A DNA stretch of 36,682 bases. It comes from DATGSF01 sp035302865 (GTDB lineage: Bacteria; Bacteroidota; Bacteroidia; Chitinophagales; Chitinophagaceae). Shown in pieces: positions 15,835 to 24,885 of the stretch. Both the position numbers and the translations under genes were made by a program. The notes under the pieces were generated by a model that was not told the DNA's origin, did no database searches, and saw nothing but the letters and a program-made list of their open reading frames with translations. Every line of letters starts with the position of its first letter. Position 1 is the first letter of the stretch. The stretch lies in the NCBI GenBank assembly GCA_035302865.1, contig DATGSF010000164.1:1-36682 (forward strand), read 5' to 3'.

Positions 15835-16596
15835 TTAATTTTTTTCTTCTTCGTAGAGCCAAGTTTTTCTTTTTAGTTCAAATGCTCTGCCTAAATATAA
15901 TCTTCTTGCTTCTTCATCATTTGCCAACTCTTCTGCAGTTCCCGATTTTAATAATTGCCCTTCATACATTAAATAAGCTCTATCACAAATAGACAAAGTT
16001 TCCCCAACATTATGATCGGTTATCAAAATTCCAATATTTTTATATTTTAACTTTGCTGCTATTCCTTGAATATCTTCTACTGCGATTGGGTCTATTCCAG
16101 CAAAGGGTTCATCAAGAAGTATGAATTTTGGATCTACCGCTAGTGCTCTTGCAATTTCTGTTCTTCTTCTTTCACCGCCACTCAATACGTCACCATTGCT
16201 TTTACGCACTTTTTCTAATTGAAATTCATCTATCAGAGATTCTAACTTGTAATTTTGTTCTTTCTTAGTTAAGTTCGTCATTTCAAGAACGGCTTTTATA
16301 TTGTTCTCTACTGTGAGTTTTCTAAATATGGATGCTTCTTGAGGTAAGTATCCTACGCCCATTTTGGCTCTTTTGTACATAGGGAGTTTTGTAATATTTA
16401 CTTCATTTAGAAAAACCTCTCCTTCATCCGGTTTTACCAAACCAACCACCATGTAGAACGAAGTTGTTTTTCCTGCACCATTTGGACCAAGCAAACCTAC
16501 AATTTCACCTTGGGTTAGCTCAAAAGAAACATTATTTACTACTTTTCTTCCTCTATAACTTTTATTTAATTTATTTGCTTTGATTGTTAACTTCAT
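15835..16596 (-). CDS. lptB: LPS export ABC transporter ATP-binding protein LptB
   Basis: A 253-residue cytoplasmic ATPase that powers lipopolysaccharide extraction by LptFG. Walker A is GPNGAGKTT, the Q-loop region is VGYLPQEASIFRKLTVENN, the signature is LSGGERRRTEIARAL, and Walker B is FILLDEPFAGIDPIAVEDIQ. These residues, including LPQEASIF, are diagnostic for LptB. I start at ATG 16596 (MKLTIKANKL). An in-frame ATG at 16629 would add 11 residues that do not resemble the family. It is divergent from the M49 peptidase gene and lies 7 bases upstream of the ABC-F gene. LptE is encoded elsewhere in this window (34823). Confidence 0.94.
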   Translation of the reverse strand: MKLTIKANKLNKSYRGRKVVNNVSFELTQGEIVGLLGPNGAGKTTSFYMVVGLVKPDEGEVFLNEVNITKLPMYKRAKMGVGYLPQEASIFRKLTVENNIKAVLEMTNLTKKEQNYKLESLIDEFQLEKVRKSNGDVLSGGERRRTEIARALAVDPKFILLDEPFAGIDPIAVEDIQGIAAKLKYKNIGILITDHNVGETLSICDRAYLMYEGQLLKSGTAEELANDEEARRLYLGRAFELKRKTWLYEEEKN

Positions 16597-16786
16597 AATA
16601 CGATTGGATTGCATTTCAAAATTACACATTATTCATTGAAAATATGGAAATAATTAAAACAATATCCAAGGTATAAAGATGATGCATTTCTATGGACGCG
16701 TTACTTTATTTTCTATGGGTGATTAAAATTTATTTCTTTAAAAACGATTAATTGTTTAATTTTACCCCTTCAAAATAAATTTAAAT

Positions 16787-18853
16787 ATGGTTAAATTTAA
16801 ATTACAACACATGTTATTGGCAGGAGCCTTATTTACAACAGGAATGCTGTCTTGTTCAGAATCTACTGAAAATAAGAGTCAAAGTAAAAGCAAAGATTTT
16901 GAATATCAAGCGGAATCTTTTGCGGATTTACAGTTACTTCGTTATGAAGTTCCTGGCTGGGATGAGCTATCCTTAGAGCAAAAAGAATTTGCTTATTATC
17001 TTTATGAGGCTGCTTTGGCAGGTAGAGATATTATTTATGATCAAATGGGTAAATATAACCTTCAAGTTCGTAAGATATTAGAAGCAATTTGGAATACGGA
17101 AGATATTGATAAAAATGGAGAAGAATGGGAAGCATTTAAAACTTATTCTGGGCAGGTTTGGTTTAGTAATGGTATTCATCATCATTATTCTAATTATAAG
17201 TTTAAACCAGGATTTAGCTATGAATATTTTGAAAATCTAGTAAAAAAAGCAAAACCTTCGGATTTGCCAACTTTAGATGGAGAAAGTATAGAGGATTTAT
17301 TGGCAGTCATGAAAAAAGTTATTTTTGATGAAACTTATATGCCAATGTCGCAAGATACTAGACCAGGTATTGATCATGTACTTAATGCTGGAATTAACTT
17401 TTATGAAGGGGTAACTGAAGAGGAGGTAATAGCATTCTATGATGGTTTTCCAAAATCTGATATGGAACCAGAGTGGGGGTTAAATTCTAAAGTGATAAAA
17501 AGGGATGGAGAAATTGTAGAAAAAGTATGGAAATCGGGTGGTATGTATGGCGAAGCTATAGATAAAATGATATATTGGATTGAAAAAGCTATTCCTTTAG
17601 CGGAAAATGAGGAGCAAGCTGAAGCTTTACGATTATTAGTTAAATATTATAAATCTGGTGATGTAAATGATTGGGATACTTATAATATAGCTTGGGTAAA
17701 AGATACTGCAAGTATTATCGATTTTACTAGTGGATTTATTGAAGTTTATGCTGATCCTTTAGGTAAAAAAGGTAGCTTTGAAACTGTTTTATCTATGCGT
17801 GATTTTGAATCTACAGCGCGTATTCAAAAAATTTCAAATGAAGCGCAGTGGTTTGAAGATAATTCACCATTAATGGAAGAGCATAAAAAAGAAAATGTTA
17901 CGGGAATATCTGCTAAAGGTATTAATGTTATAGTGGAATCTGGAGATGCGGCACCATCAACACCGATAGGAATTAATTTGCCTAATTCAGATTGGGTTCG
18001 TAAAGAACATGGTTCAAAATCTGTTTCTTTAAATAATATAATTAATGCTTATGGAGCTAATAGTGCTTCTAGTGGGTTCTTAGAAGAATTTGTAGAAGAT
18101 AAGGCAGTTCTTGAAAGAATGAAAAAATATGGTTCCTTAGCAAGTAACTTACACACTGATATGCATGAATGTATCGGACATGCTTCAGGTAAGCTTAATC
18201 CTGGAGTGGGCACCCCTGATAAAACTTTGCGTTCCTACGCTTCACCTTTAGAAGAGGCTAGAGCGGATTTAGTAGCATTATATTATATTATGGATCAAAA
18301 ATTGATTGACATAGATGTAATGCCTTCTTTAGAAGTAGGAAAAGCAGAATATGATTCTTATATGATGAATGGATTATTGACGCAATATACTCGCTTATCT
18401 TTAGGAGAAGATATCCAACAAGCACATATGAGAAATAGAAGCTTGAATGCATATTGGGCAATGGAAAAAGGAAAAGAGGATAATGTAGTAGAGTTTTACG
18501 AAAAAAATGGTAAAACTTATGTACGTATTAATGATTATGAAAAATTACGTGCTATTTTTGGAGAAATGCTTCGTGAAATTCAAAGAATCAAATCAGAAGG
18601 AGATTATGAAGCAGGAAAGCATTTAATTGAAACTTATGGAGTTAAAGTAAATCAAAAACGTCATAAAGAAATCTTAGACAGATATGCATCTTTAGGAGTA
18701 AAACCTTATTCTGGATTTATACAACCAAGATTGGTTCCTGTAAAAGATAAAAATGGTAAAATAACGGATGTTAAATTGGAATATGTAAATTCTTTCTTTG
18801 ACCAGATGTTAGAATATGGATCGAAGTATAGTTTTTTACCGATTCGAAATTAA
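16787..18853 (+). CDS. Dipeptidyl-peptidase III family (M49) zinc peptidase, lipoprotein
   Basis: A 688-residue metallopeptidase that in this family releases dipeptides from the N-terminus of short peptides. The M49 zinc motif HExxGH reads HECIGH (residues 460-465), and the second motif EExR(A)D reads EEARAD (489-494), with E490 the likely third ligand. The N-terminus is a lipoprotein signal peptide ending at Cys23 (GMLSCSES), so the enzyme should be membrane-anchored outside the cytoplasm, unlike cytosolic eukaryotic DPP III. The helical N-terminal domain begins with FADLQLLRYEVPGWDELS. Length fits the family. It has a single-gene transcript closed by a strong terminator. Confidence 0.93.
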   Translation: MVKFKLQHMLLAGALFTTGMLSCSESTENKSQSKSKDFEYQAESFADLQLLRYEVPGWDELSLEQKEFAYYLYEAALAGRDIIYDQMGKYNLQVRKILEAIWNTEDIDKNGEEWEAFKTYSGQVWFSNGIHHHYSNYKFKPGFSYEYFENLVKKAKPSDLPTLDGESIEDLLAVMKKVIFDETYMPMSQDTRPGIDHVLNAGINFYEGVTEEEVIAFYDGFPKSDMEPEWGLNSKVIKRDGEIVEKVWKSGGMYGEAIDKMIYWIEKAIPLAENEEQAEALRLLVKYYKSGDVNDWDTYNIAWVKDTASIIDFTSGFIEVYADPLGKKGSFETVLSMRDFESTARIQKISNEAQWFEDNSPLMEEHKKENVTGISAKGINVIVESGDAAPSTPIGINLPNSDWVRKEHGSKSVSLNNIINAYGANSASSGFLEEFVEDKAVLERMKKYGSLASNLHTDMHECIGHASGKLNPGVGTPDKTLRSYASPLEEARADLVALYYIMDQKLIDIDVMPSLEVGKAEYDSYMMNGLLTQYTRLSLGEDIQQAHMRNRSLNAYWAMEKGKEDNVVEFYEKNGKTYVRINDYEKLRAIFGEMLREIQRIKSEGDYEAGKHLIETYGVKVNQKRHKEILDRYASLGVKPYSGFIQPRLVPVKDKNGKITDVKLEYVNSFFDQMLEYGSKYSFLPIRN

Positions 18854-18874
18854 ATATTTTTTATTTCACTATTT

Positions 18875-18912
18875 AAAACAGCTGCAAATCAAGATTTGCA
18901 GCTGTTTTTTTT
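18875..18912 (+). terminator. Terminator after the M49 peptidase gene
   Basis: The arms 18875-18889 and 18894-18908 are perfect complements (core CAGCTGCAAAT / ATTTGCAGCTG) with a four-base loop and a T run to 18912. Confidence 0.92.
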
Positions 18913-19041
18913 AAAGTAGTGTTAATCTTTCTGATTTATGCCTATTTAAGGGTTAAAATTTTATAAATGGGGGAAAACCCTAGTGTAGTGAGAATTTCAT
19001 TTTTTTACCTTCATAAAATTATTGTGAACCAAATTTAAAAA

Positions 19042-20289
19042 ATGATGAAACAAAAAAGATTATTTAAAACCTTAACTGTTGTGTTATCCTGTACAAGTAT
19101 TTTATACTTTAATTCATGTAAAAAAGAAGAAATGCCTGAAAGAGGTAATGAAGATGCTGAGCTGTTAGATTGTAGTATATTTACTGAGGATATTGTTTTG
19201 GAAAAAAATCCAGAAAGAAATGTTGATTATTTAATAGATTGTAGAGTTAGAATAAATGGTTCTAAATTAACTATTGAGCCTGGTGTTATTATAGAATTTA
19301 CAGAAAATGGTTGGATAGAACAAAGAGGGAATTCAGAAGGAATTATTTCTGCAATTGGTACTGCAAATGACCCTATAATCTTTAGAGGTACCAAAAACAG
19401 TAAAGGACATTGGAAGGGTATAAAAATTGGAAGTGATAACAATGAAAACGAATTAAAATATATTAAACTTCAAGATGCAGGTAAAGAAAATTTAGCGGGA
19501 TTGAGAGTGGGTACAAATGCACATTTAAAGCTTTCAAATAGTGAAATATCTAATAATAAAGAAGCAGGTCTTAGCATTTTTACTGCAACTCCATTTGTTG
19601 GTGTTGATGTGGGAGAATATGCTGTAAATTTAACTAATAATAGAGTTTTTAATAATGCTTATCCTGTTTCCGTACATGTGCAAAATGTGAATAATTTAAC
19701 TCCTGGGAATGACTTTTCTGGAAATGATAGGGATGAAATAGAAGTAGAAACTGGAAATTCTTCGGGTTATAGGATTCTTCAAGATGTTACATGGAATAAT
19801 TTAGGTATGCCTTATATACTTCGTGGCGGTGATGTAAGAACGAGAGGAAAATTAACCATTGAGCCAGGAGTTATAATGAAATTTGATTTGAATGCAAATC
19901 TAACTATTACTAAGGATGGAAGTATTCACGCTGTTGGTACAGAAGAAAAACCAATAGTATTTACATCTATTGAAAATACTCCTCAATATTGGAGAAGCAT
20001 ACAAGCAGAATCGGAACAACCTGTCAATGAAATAGCATATGCTATAATTGAAAATACTGGTAATGAAAGTACAGGTAGTAGATGGAAACAAGGAAATGTT
20101 GTTTCATATAAAACAAGTCATGTACTTAATATTCATGATGTAAAATTTCGAAATATTAATCCAAAATTTTGTGCAGTGCGTGGTCCTGTTCAAGTGTCAA
20201 ATATTAGTATAGAAGGTCATGATCCAAATGAGGTATGTGAACACAATGAAGATCACCGACAAGCAGATAATGATTATGATATGCCCTAA
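19042..20289 (+). CDS. Lipoprotein with duplicated right-handed beta-helix region
   Basis: A 415-residue surface or periplasmic lipoprotein. The signal peptide ends at Cys26 (LYFNSCKKEE). The mature part is built of short strands and Asn/Gly turns typical of a right-handed parallel beta-helix. A unit beginning KLTIEPGVI occurs twice, near residues 75 and 270. Each copy continues through a similar pattern (SAIGTANDPIIF versus HAVGTEEKPIVF, then WKGIKI versus WRSIQA). No catalytic residues of polysaccharide lyases are evident. The C-terminus is His/Asp-rich (HDPNEVCEHNEDHRQADND) and might bind metal. Function is unknown; adhesion or carbohydrate binding is a guess. It is transcribed alone. Confidence 0.8.
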   Translation: MMKQKRLFKTLTVVLSCTSILYFNSCKKEEMPERGNEDAELLDCSIFTEDIVLEKNPERNVDYLIDCRVRINGSKLTIEPGVIIEFTENGWIEQRGNSEGIISAIGTANDPIIFRGTKNSKGHWKGIKIGSDNNENELKYIKLQDAGKENLAGLRVGTNAHLKLSNSEISNNKEAGLSIFTATPFVGVDVGEYAVNLTNNRVFNNAYPVSVHVQNVNNLTPGNDFSGNDRDEIEVETGNSSGYRILQDVTWNNLGMPYILRGGDVRTRGKLTIEPGVIMKFDLNANLTITKDGSIHAVGTEEKPIVFTSIENTPQYWRSIQAESEQPVNEIAYAIIENTGNESTGSRWKQGNVVSYKTSHVLNIHDVKFRNINPKFCAVRGPVQVSNISIEGHDPNEVCEHNEDHRQADNDYDMP

Positions 20290-20378
20290 GTTTGATATTT
20301 AATGAATGCTTATTTTTTTAAAATGAGTAAATCTCACTTAAAATTGTATAATTTAGTTGCATGCTAAATGGTTATATA

Positions 20379-20416
20379 AAAAAGAGAGAGAATGTAGTCA
20401 AATTCTCTCTCTTTTT
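20379..20416. terminator. Bidirectional terminator between convergent genes
   Basis: Perfect 15-base arms 20379-20393 and 20402-20416 (core AGAGAGAGAAT / ATTCTCTCTCT) have an eight-base loop and A/T flanks. It separates the beta-helix lipoprotein gene from the OmpA-family gene. Confidence 0.88.
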
Positions 20417-20433
20417 ATATTAATGTTGAAGTC

Positions 20434-23400
20434 TTATTTAAAAATAATTTTAATTTCTACTCTACGATCTAAAGCGGGGTTTAGGGAAGCTTTATTTGAT
20501 ATATTTATTCCATTTAGTTGAATTCTATTGACAGAAATACCAAACCTTTCCATCAGTATTGTTTTTACATTTAAGAAACGCTGTGTTGCAATTCTTTCAT
20601 TCACTTCCTTTGTACCAGAAGCATCTGTATATCCTTTTAGTTCAATTAAAGTGTTTTTGTTTGCTTTTATAAAATCTACAATTTCAATTAGTTTTTGCTG
20701 TTCTTTTTCAGAAAGTTGCGTAGAACCTAATTCAAAATAAACATTCCAACTTTCTATCGAACTTTGAGCATTGTCTTCTATATATTCATTATCTTCTTGT
20801 TTTTTATTTACTTCTGAGATGTTTTTTTCTTCCATAGCTTCAAATGAACTAATATCTTCTACGATTTCTTCGCCTTTTTCTTCAATTACAGTCTCTGTAT
20901 CTATTTTATCCTCTAATTTATCAACGGGATTAAGGATTATTACTTTTCCCTCATTAGATTTTTGAATGGATTTTACATCATCATTCTCACTTGATGAATT
21001 TTCTTCTTGAATTGTTACATCTTCTTCTTTATAGAAGTTATTGTTATCTTTATTTTCTAGATTGTCTTTGTTTTCTAAAGCTTCAAGACGCTTGCTCAGT
21101 TCTTCCAATTCTTTTGATAATTCACTATTAATGGCATTTTCTCCATTTTCAGCACCAGCTATAATGATAGGATTTAAACTAGGTCTCACACTTGCATTAA
21201 GATTGGTATTTTTATATAATAATTTCTCCAAGCCTAATATATGACGATCTAATTTGCTTCTATCCTGTATTAATGTATTTTTTAAACTTTCATTTTCTAT
21301 TTGAAGCTTTTTTAAATCTTCTTGAACTATCCTATAATTTTCTTTGTATTGCTCTAGTTCGGCATTGTTTAAACTAAACTGCATCTCCTTTTCTTCCTCA
21401 ACTTGCTTTTCCTCTTGCGCATTTTTTTTAAATCGATTGAAAAAACCTTTTTTATTATCTTCAAAATTCTTTTCTAAATTCTTTTGGGCTAGATCTAAAG
21501 AATCTATTTTAAGTTGTAATTCTTGTAAGTTCTTTTCCTCCTTCTGAATTGCTAATTCCTTTTCCTGCTTTGCAAATTGTAATTTTTCCAAAGAATCCAA
21601 TCCAGCGTTTATTTTTTTCTGATAATTATTTATTTCTTCTTGTTCTTCCTCCTCATAACTGTTGACCCAGATTGTAGAGTCTTTAATTATATTTTTATTT
21701 ACGGAATCGAATGTTTCTACATAATAAATTTGATTATGATCTTTCTTACTCGAACTTGTTTTTTCTAGCTTGGCCTCTGTATTGTTCAAGGTGTCTTTAG
21801 GTAATGTATAATAATAAACTCTTTTATTTTTTAAATACTCTGATTTGTCATCTTTTAAATCAAAAATAGCTTTTTCCATTAATAAAATAGTAGTATTCAA
21901 TTCTTCTATTCTCAATGAATCATTTAAATCTAAGCTTTCCTTTTTAAGTATTTGCGTTTTTTCCTGCTCTGATTTTTCTAAAATAGATATTAGCTCTTTG
22001 TGAATTAGTGAATCAGTATTTAGATTTTTTAAAACAGCAGTATCTTTTATATAATAAATACTACCATATTCTTTATTGTTTATTTTATCATTACTTTCCT
22101 CTTTTATAGGTTTGAAGCTATAAAATATTTTTTCTGAATCTGGAAGTGGTTGATAAGAATATTCTATTTTTTTATTGTTTTTATATTCTTTTAATTGATT
22201 TTTAAAAGAATGTAAAATTTTATCAAGATAAATAATATCGGCACTATCGCTGGGAGTTAAATACTCTTTTTCCAAAAGATAAGATTTTTCTTTTTCTAAA
22301 ATTTTTATTGATTTTTTCAAATCTTCAAATTTAATGGAATCATTAACTCCAGCTGTATATTGTTCTAGTAATTTAACTTTATCCTTTAATTTACTTAGTT
22401 CAAATATTAAATTATCAATTTCTTTATTTTGAGCATTTATTTTTACATCCACAGACTCTTTCCAACCTATATCTTTTTGTTCGTCTTTTATTTCTTCATT
22501 TTTTTGGTATATGTAGAAATTTTGATTTGCATTAGTGTTATGATAAATTGGTCCAGCTTTAAAGGAAGAAGCTTTTTTTCCTATATGTATATTAAAACCA
22601 ATTTTATTAAAGATATAAAAATCATTTATCCCATCATTATTTCCTCTATTTTTGCCAGTAGATATAGGTTTCATGCTAGGATTAGCAGCATAAGCCTGTT
22701 CGGGAGAATTATAAGATGTTTTATATAAGCCACTTACATCATCTAAATAATCAGAAAATGCGTATTTAATATCTGTTTCCAGAAATAAACTTATATGATT
22801 TCCTAAGCGGAATTTCAAGCCTAAAGCTAAATCAAGATAAGGAATTAAATTGTTGTACTTTTCATGAGTTTCCGTTTGTAAATCTCTAAGATTTGTTTCG
22901 AAAATTCCATTTGTTTCAACATTAGGATTATCATAATCATAATGCATTCCATTATTATCATATAAATCCCCATAGTTTTTGAAATATGTCAACCCTGCAC
23001 CTGCTTGAATATATGGAGCTAAGAAGGCTTTTCTACTAAGAATTTTACCATTATCACTATGAAAAACAAATGCTAAGCCAACATCGTATATAGTAGACTT
23101 AAAATTCAATGATCTATCCCAATTTTTTACTGCTCTATCAAATTCACCATTAGATTTAATGTATCTATCACTCATAGATATTTCACCATAATTACCTTGA
23201 AGTTTTAAACCTATTCCCGGAGTTAAACGTTTTTCAATATTTATGTGATAACTTAAAGAGGAATGGTAATTCGGATTATAATAGAAAAACTGGTATAAAT
23301 TTTTCCAATCTTTCCATTTTTTAATTTGATAGGGACTTAAATCGCCATAATAATTCGTATATCCTGTACCTAAGCCAATTTTCCAATCTATTCCTGAGTT

Positions 23401-23475
23401 TTGCGCCTTTGCTTTATTGTTATTAATGACAAAACAAGAAATTGATAGAATTAATATATTTCTTAATTTTTTCAT
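20434..23475 (-). CDS. OmpA family protein with N-terminal barrel and long coiled coil
   Basis: A 1013-residue envelope protein when started at ATG 23475 (MKKLRNILILS, a good signal peptide). An in-frame ATG at 23496 would overlap the upstream gene. The order is a signal peptide to about residue 25, then a beta-barrel-like region to about 300 (alternating aromatic strands such as YTNYYGDLSPY and LSLFLETDIKYAF-like patterns). A very long helical, coiled-coil middle (about 320-780) follows, then an acidic linker (about 780-890). The last 110 residues are an OmpA peptidoglycan-binding domain (FELGSTQLSEKEQQ, GYTDASGTKEVNERIATQR). It should bridge the outer membrane and peptidoglycan. It starts 1 base after its upstream neighbour stops, so the two form an operon. 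Family is clear only for the C-terminal domain. Confidence 0.88.
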   Translation of the reverse strand: MKKLRNILILSISCFVINNNKAKAQNSGIDWKIGLGTGYTNYYGDLSPYQIKKWKDWKNLYQFFYYNPNYHSSLSYHINIEKRLTPGIGLKLQGNYGEISMSDRYIKSNGEFDRAVKNWDRSLNFKSTIYDVGLAFVFHSDNGKILSRKAFLAPYIQAGAGLTYFKNYGDLYDNNGMHYDYDNPNVETNGIFETNLRDLQTETHEKYNNLIPYLDLALGLKFRLGNHISLFLETDIKYAFSDYLDDVSGLYKTSYNSPEQAYAANPSMKPISTGKNRGNNDGINDFYIFNKIGFNIHIGKKASSFKAGPIYHNTNANQNFYIYQKNEEIKDEQKDIGWKESVDVKINAQNKEIDNLIFELSKLKDKVKLLEQYTAGVNDSIKFEDLKKSIKILEKEKSYLLEKEYLTPSDSADIIYLDKILHSFKNQLKEYKNNKKIEYSYQPLPDSEKIFYSFKPIKEESNDKINNKEYGSIYYIKDTAVLKNLNTDSLIHKELISILEKSEQEKTQILKKESLDLNDSLRIEELNTTILLMEKAIFDLKDDKSEYLKNKRVYYYTLPKDTLNNTEAKLEKTSSSKKDHNQIYYVETFDSVNKNIIKDSTIWVNSYEEEEQEEINNYQKKINAGLDSLEKLQFAKQEKELAIQKEEKNLQELQLKIDSLDLAQKNLEKNFEDNKKGFFNRFKKNAQEEKQVEEEKEMQFSLNNAELEQYKENYRIVQEDLKKLQIENESLKNTLIQDRSKLDRHILGLEKLLYKNTNLNASVRPSLNPIIIAGAENGENAINSELSKELEELSKRLEALENKDNLENKDNNNFYKEEDVTIQEENSSSENDDVKSIQKSNEGKVIILNPVDKLEDKIDTETVIEEKGEEIVEDISSFEAMEEKNISEVNKKQEDNEYIEDNAQSSIESWNVYFELGSTQLSEKEQQKLIEIVDFIKANKNTLIELKGYTDASGTKEVNERIATQRFLNVKTILMERFGISVNRIQLNGINISNKASLNPALDRRVEIKIIFK

Positions 23476-23476
23476 T

Positions 23477-24652
23477 TTATTTTCTATTTTTATCAAAACC
23501 TAACCATAAATTTATTTCTGCACTTAAACCAATAAAAGGTTTAACTCTGAAATTTTCCATTTGAATATTTTGGAAGCCATTGAATGCTTCTGTTGATGTA
23601 AATACTGCTCCTGCTTGAGCGCGGAAAATATGTAGAAACTTATATCCAACACCAGCGAAGAATGGTTTATTGATAATGAGACCTGTAATCTTATTATCTT
23701 CTTTATCTTTAAAATCTTTAATAAATACTCCTAAAGAAATTGAAGTATTCCCCCAGAAGCTTGAGTATCTATCATCAGCTAGAGGGAAAGATATGCCTAT
23801 ATACGGAGAAGAAGCGATATTTAAATTATCGATATCTCCACTTAGATAGGTTCCTCCATACCCAACATTTAAAGCAATATAATTACTCGATCTTTCTACA
23901 GGGTACCTTTTTATTTCTCTAAAGTCACTTAATACTACAATATTGCCGTTCATATAAGCATTAAGCTCTCTCCATGTCAAATCTAATAATTCCTCAATTT
24001 CTTTATTTCTGAGATTATAAGTATAATCTTCATTATTGTTGTTGGAGGCAACATAATATTTGGCATGTTTTGTTCTTTTACCTTTTATTTGCTCCAGTTT
24101 TTGTAATACCATATCTGAAAATCCTGAAAATTGTCCTGGAGTAATAATTCTATAAAAGCTAAGAGCTCCATCTACTACCTCGTTCATTTCATTAAGAATC
24201 TGTTTAGGGTTCTTATTTAAAGTAAGTTTTCTGGAATCAGCTTGCACAATATCATTGATATATGTTTTTAGATGTTGGTTAAGATTTTCTGCAAGGTTTA
24301 TTCTCTCATTGCTTTCCATTTTATTATAAAAATGAAAAGTAAAGCTATATTCTTGACTACCTCTTAATTTTTGATTAATTGGAATATATATAGTTTGATT
24401 TTCATTCCCTAGCGGTCTCTTCCATTCTGTGCTATATATTGGATTATTAGAATTTTCATTTTTATATATTTTCACCTCCACTAAATTGATATCTGTTGGA
24501 ACTTGAATCTTTAAAAGAAAAGGTGTCGCAGAGGGGAGTTCTTGATTTTCATTAAATATATTGTTATGATAATCATAAATAATAGTTGGGTTTTGACCAA
24601 AACTAGAGAATGCGAAAATTATTGACAGGAACGTTAAAACGAACTTTTGCAT
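23477..24652 (-). CDS. Hypothetical exported protein with C-terminal barrel-like region
   Basis: A 391-residue secreted protein of unknown function. The signal peptide (MQKFVLTFLSIIFAFSSFGQ) is followed by a beta-rich, immunoglobulin-like segment (about 25-110). A helical middle comes next (about 115-245, containing INDIVQADSRKLTLNKNP and EELLDLTWRELNAYM). The last 130 residues have alternating Gly/aromatic strands (YIALNVGYGGTYLSGDI, PFFAGVGYKFLHIFRAQAG) that resemble a small outer-membrane barrel. The final strand is followed by a short GFDKNRK tail. It is the first gene of a two-gene operon with the OmpA-family protein (1-base gap), with a perfect -7 box upstream. The tight pairing suggests that the two proteins act together at the outer membrane; that is inference. 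Confidence 0.72.
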   Translation of the reverse strand: MQKFVLTFLSIIFAFSSFGQNPTIIYDYHNNIFNENQELPSATPFLLKIQVPTDINLVEVKIYKNENSNNPIYSTEWKRPLGNENQTIYIPINQKLRGSQEYSFTFHFYNKMESNERINLAENLNQHLKTYINDIVQADSRKLTLNKNPKQILNEMNEVVDGALSFYRIITPGQFSGFSDMVLQKLEQIKGKRTKHAKYYVASNNNNEDYTYNLRNKEIEELLDLTWRELNAYMNGNIVVLSDFREIKRYPVERSSNYIALNVGYGGTYLSGDIDNLNIASSPYIGISFPLADDRYSSFWGNTSISLGVFIKDFKDKEDNKITGLIINKPFFAGVGYKFLHIFRAQAGAVFTSTEAFNGFQNIQMENFRVKPFIGLSAEINLWLGFDKNRK

Positions 24653-24698
24653 GATTTGTTTCTTTAAAAAAATTTGAAGTAATTATTAAAATAAAATG

Positions 24699-24706
24699 CA
24701 AAGTTA
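24699..24706 (-). promoter_or_regulatory. Bacteroidota -7 box for the OmpA/barrel operon
   Basis: The minus strand reads TAACTTTG, an exact TAnnTTTG match 47 bases before the ATG at 24652. No clear -33 TTG is visible. Confidence 0.42.
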
Positions 24707-24747
24707 AATAAATATATGTTGAAAAGGAGGGTTATAGTATACATAAA

Positions 24748-24807
24748 GTAAAGACACAACGCAGTTTAACAATTTTTTGATAAAAGTAAACTGCGTTTAA
24801 TCTTTAC
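24748..24807. terminator. Long interrupted hairpin in the intergenic region
   Basis: Two stacked stems: the outer arms are GTAAAGA (24748-24754) and TCTTTAC (24801-24807). The inner arms are AACGCAGTTTA (24758-24768) and its complement (24787-24797). A symmetrical 3x3 internal loop separates the stems, and an 18-base AT-rich loop closes the inner one. It lies 3' of the arginase-family gene and upstream of the OmpA/barrel operon. A terminator of the arginase-family transcript is likeliest, though the T run is weak. Besides this hairpin and the -7 box, the 233-base gap holds nothing else I recognise. Confidence 0.55.
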
Positions 24808-24885
24808 CTATAAAAATATAAGATTTTTTAGGGCTGGAATTGTATTCTATATAATAAGGATAATTTTATTCGAAAAAGTTTAACC

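Noticed and set aside
20528..22728. Several plus-strand reading frames antisense to the OmpA-family gene
   Set aside because: Low-complexity Ser/Phe/Leu composition is what the reverse of Glu/Lys/Asn-rich coiled coil yields. No promoters or conserved motifs were seen.
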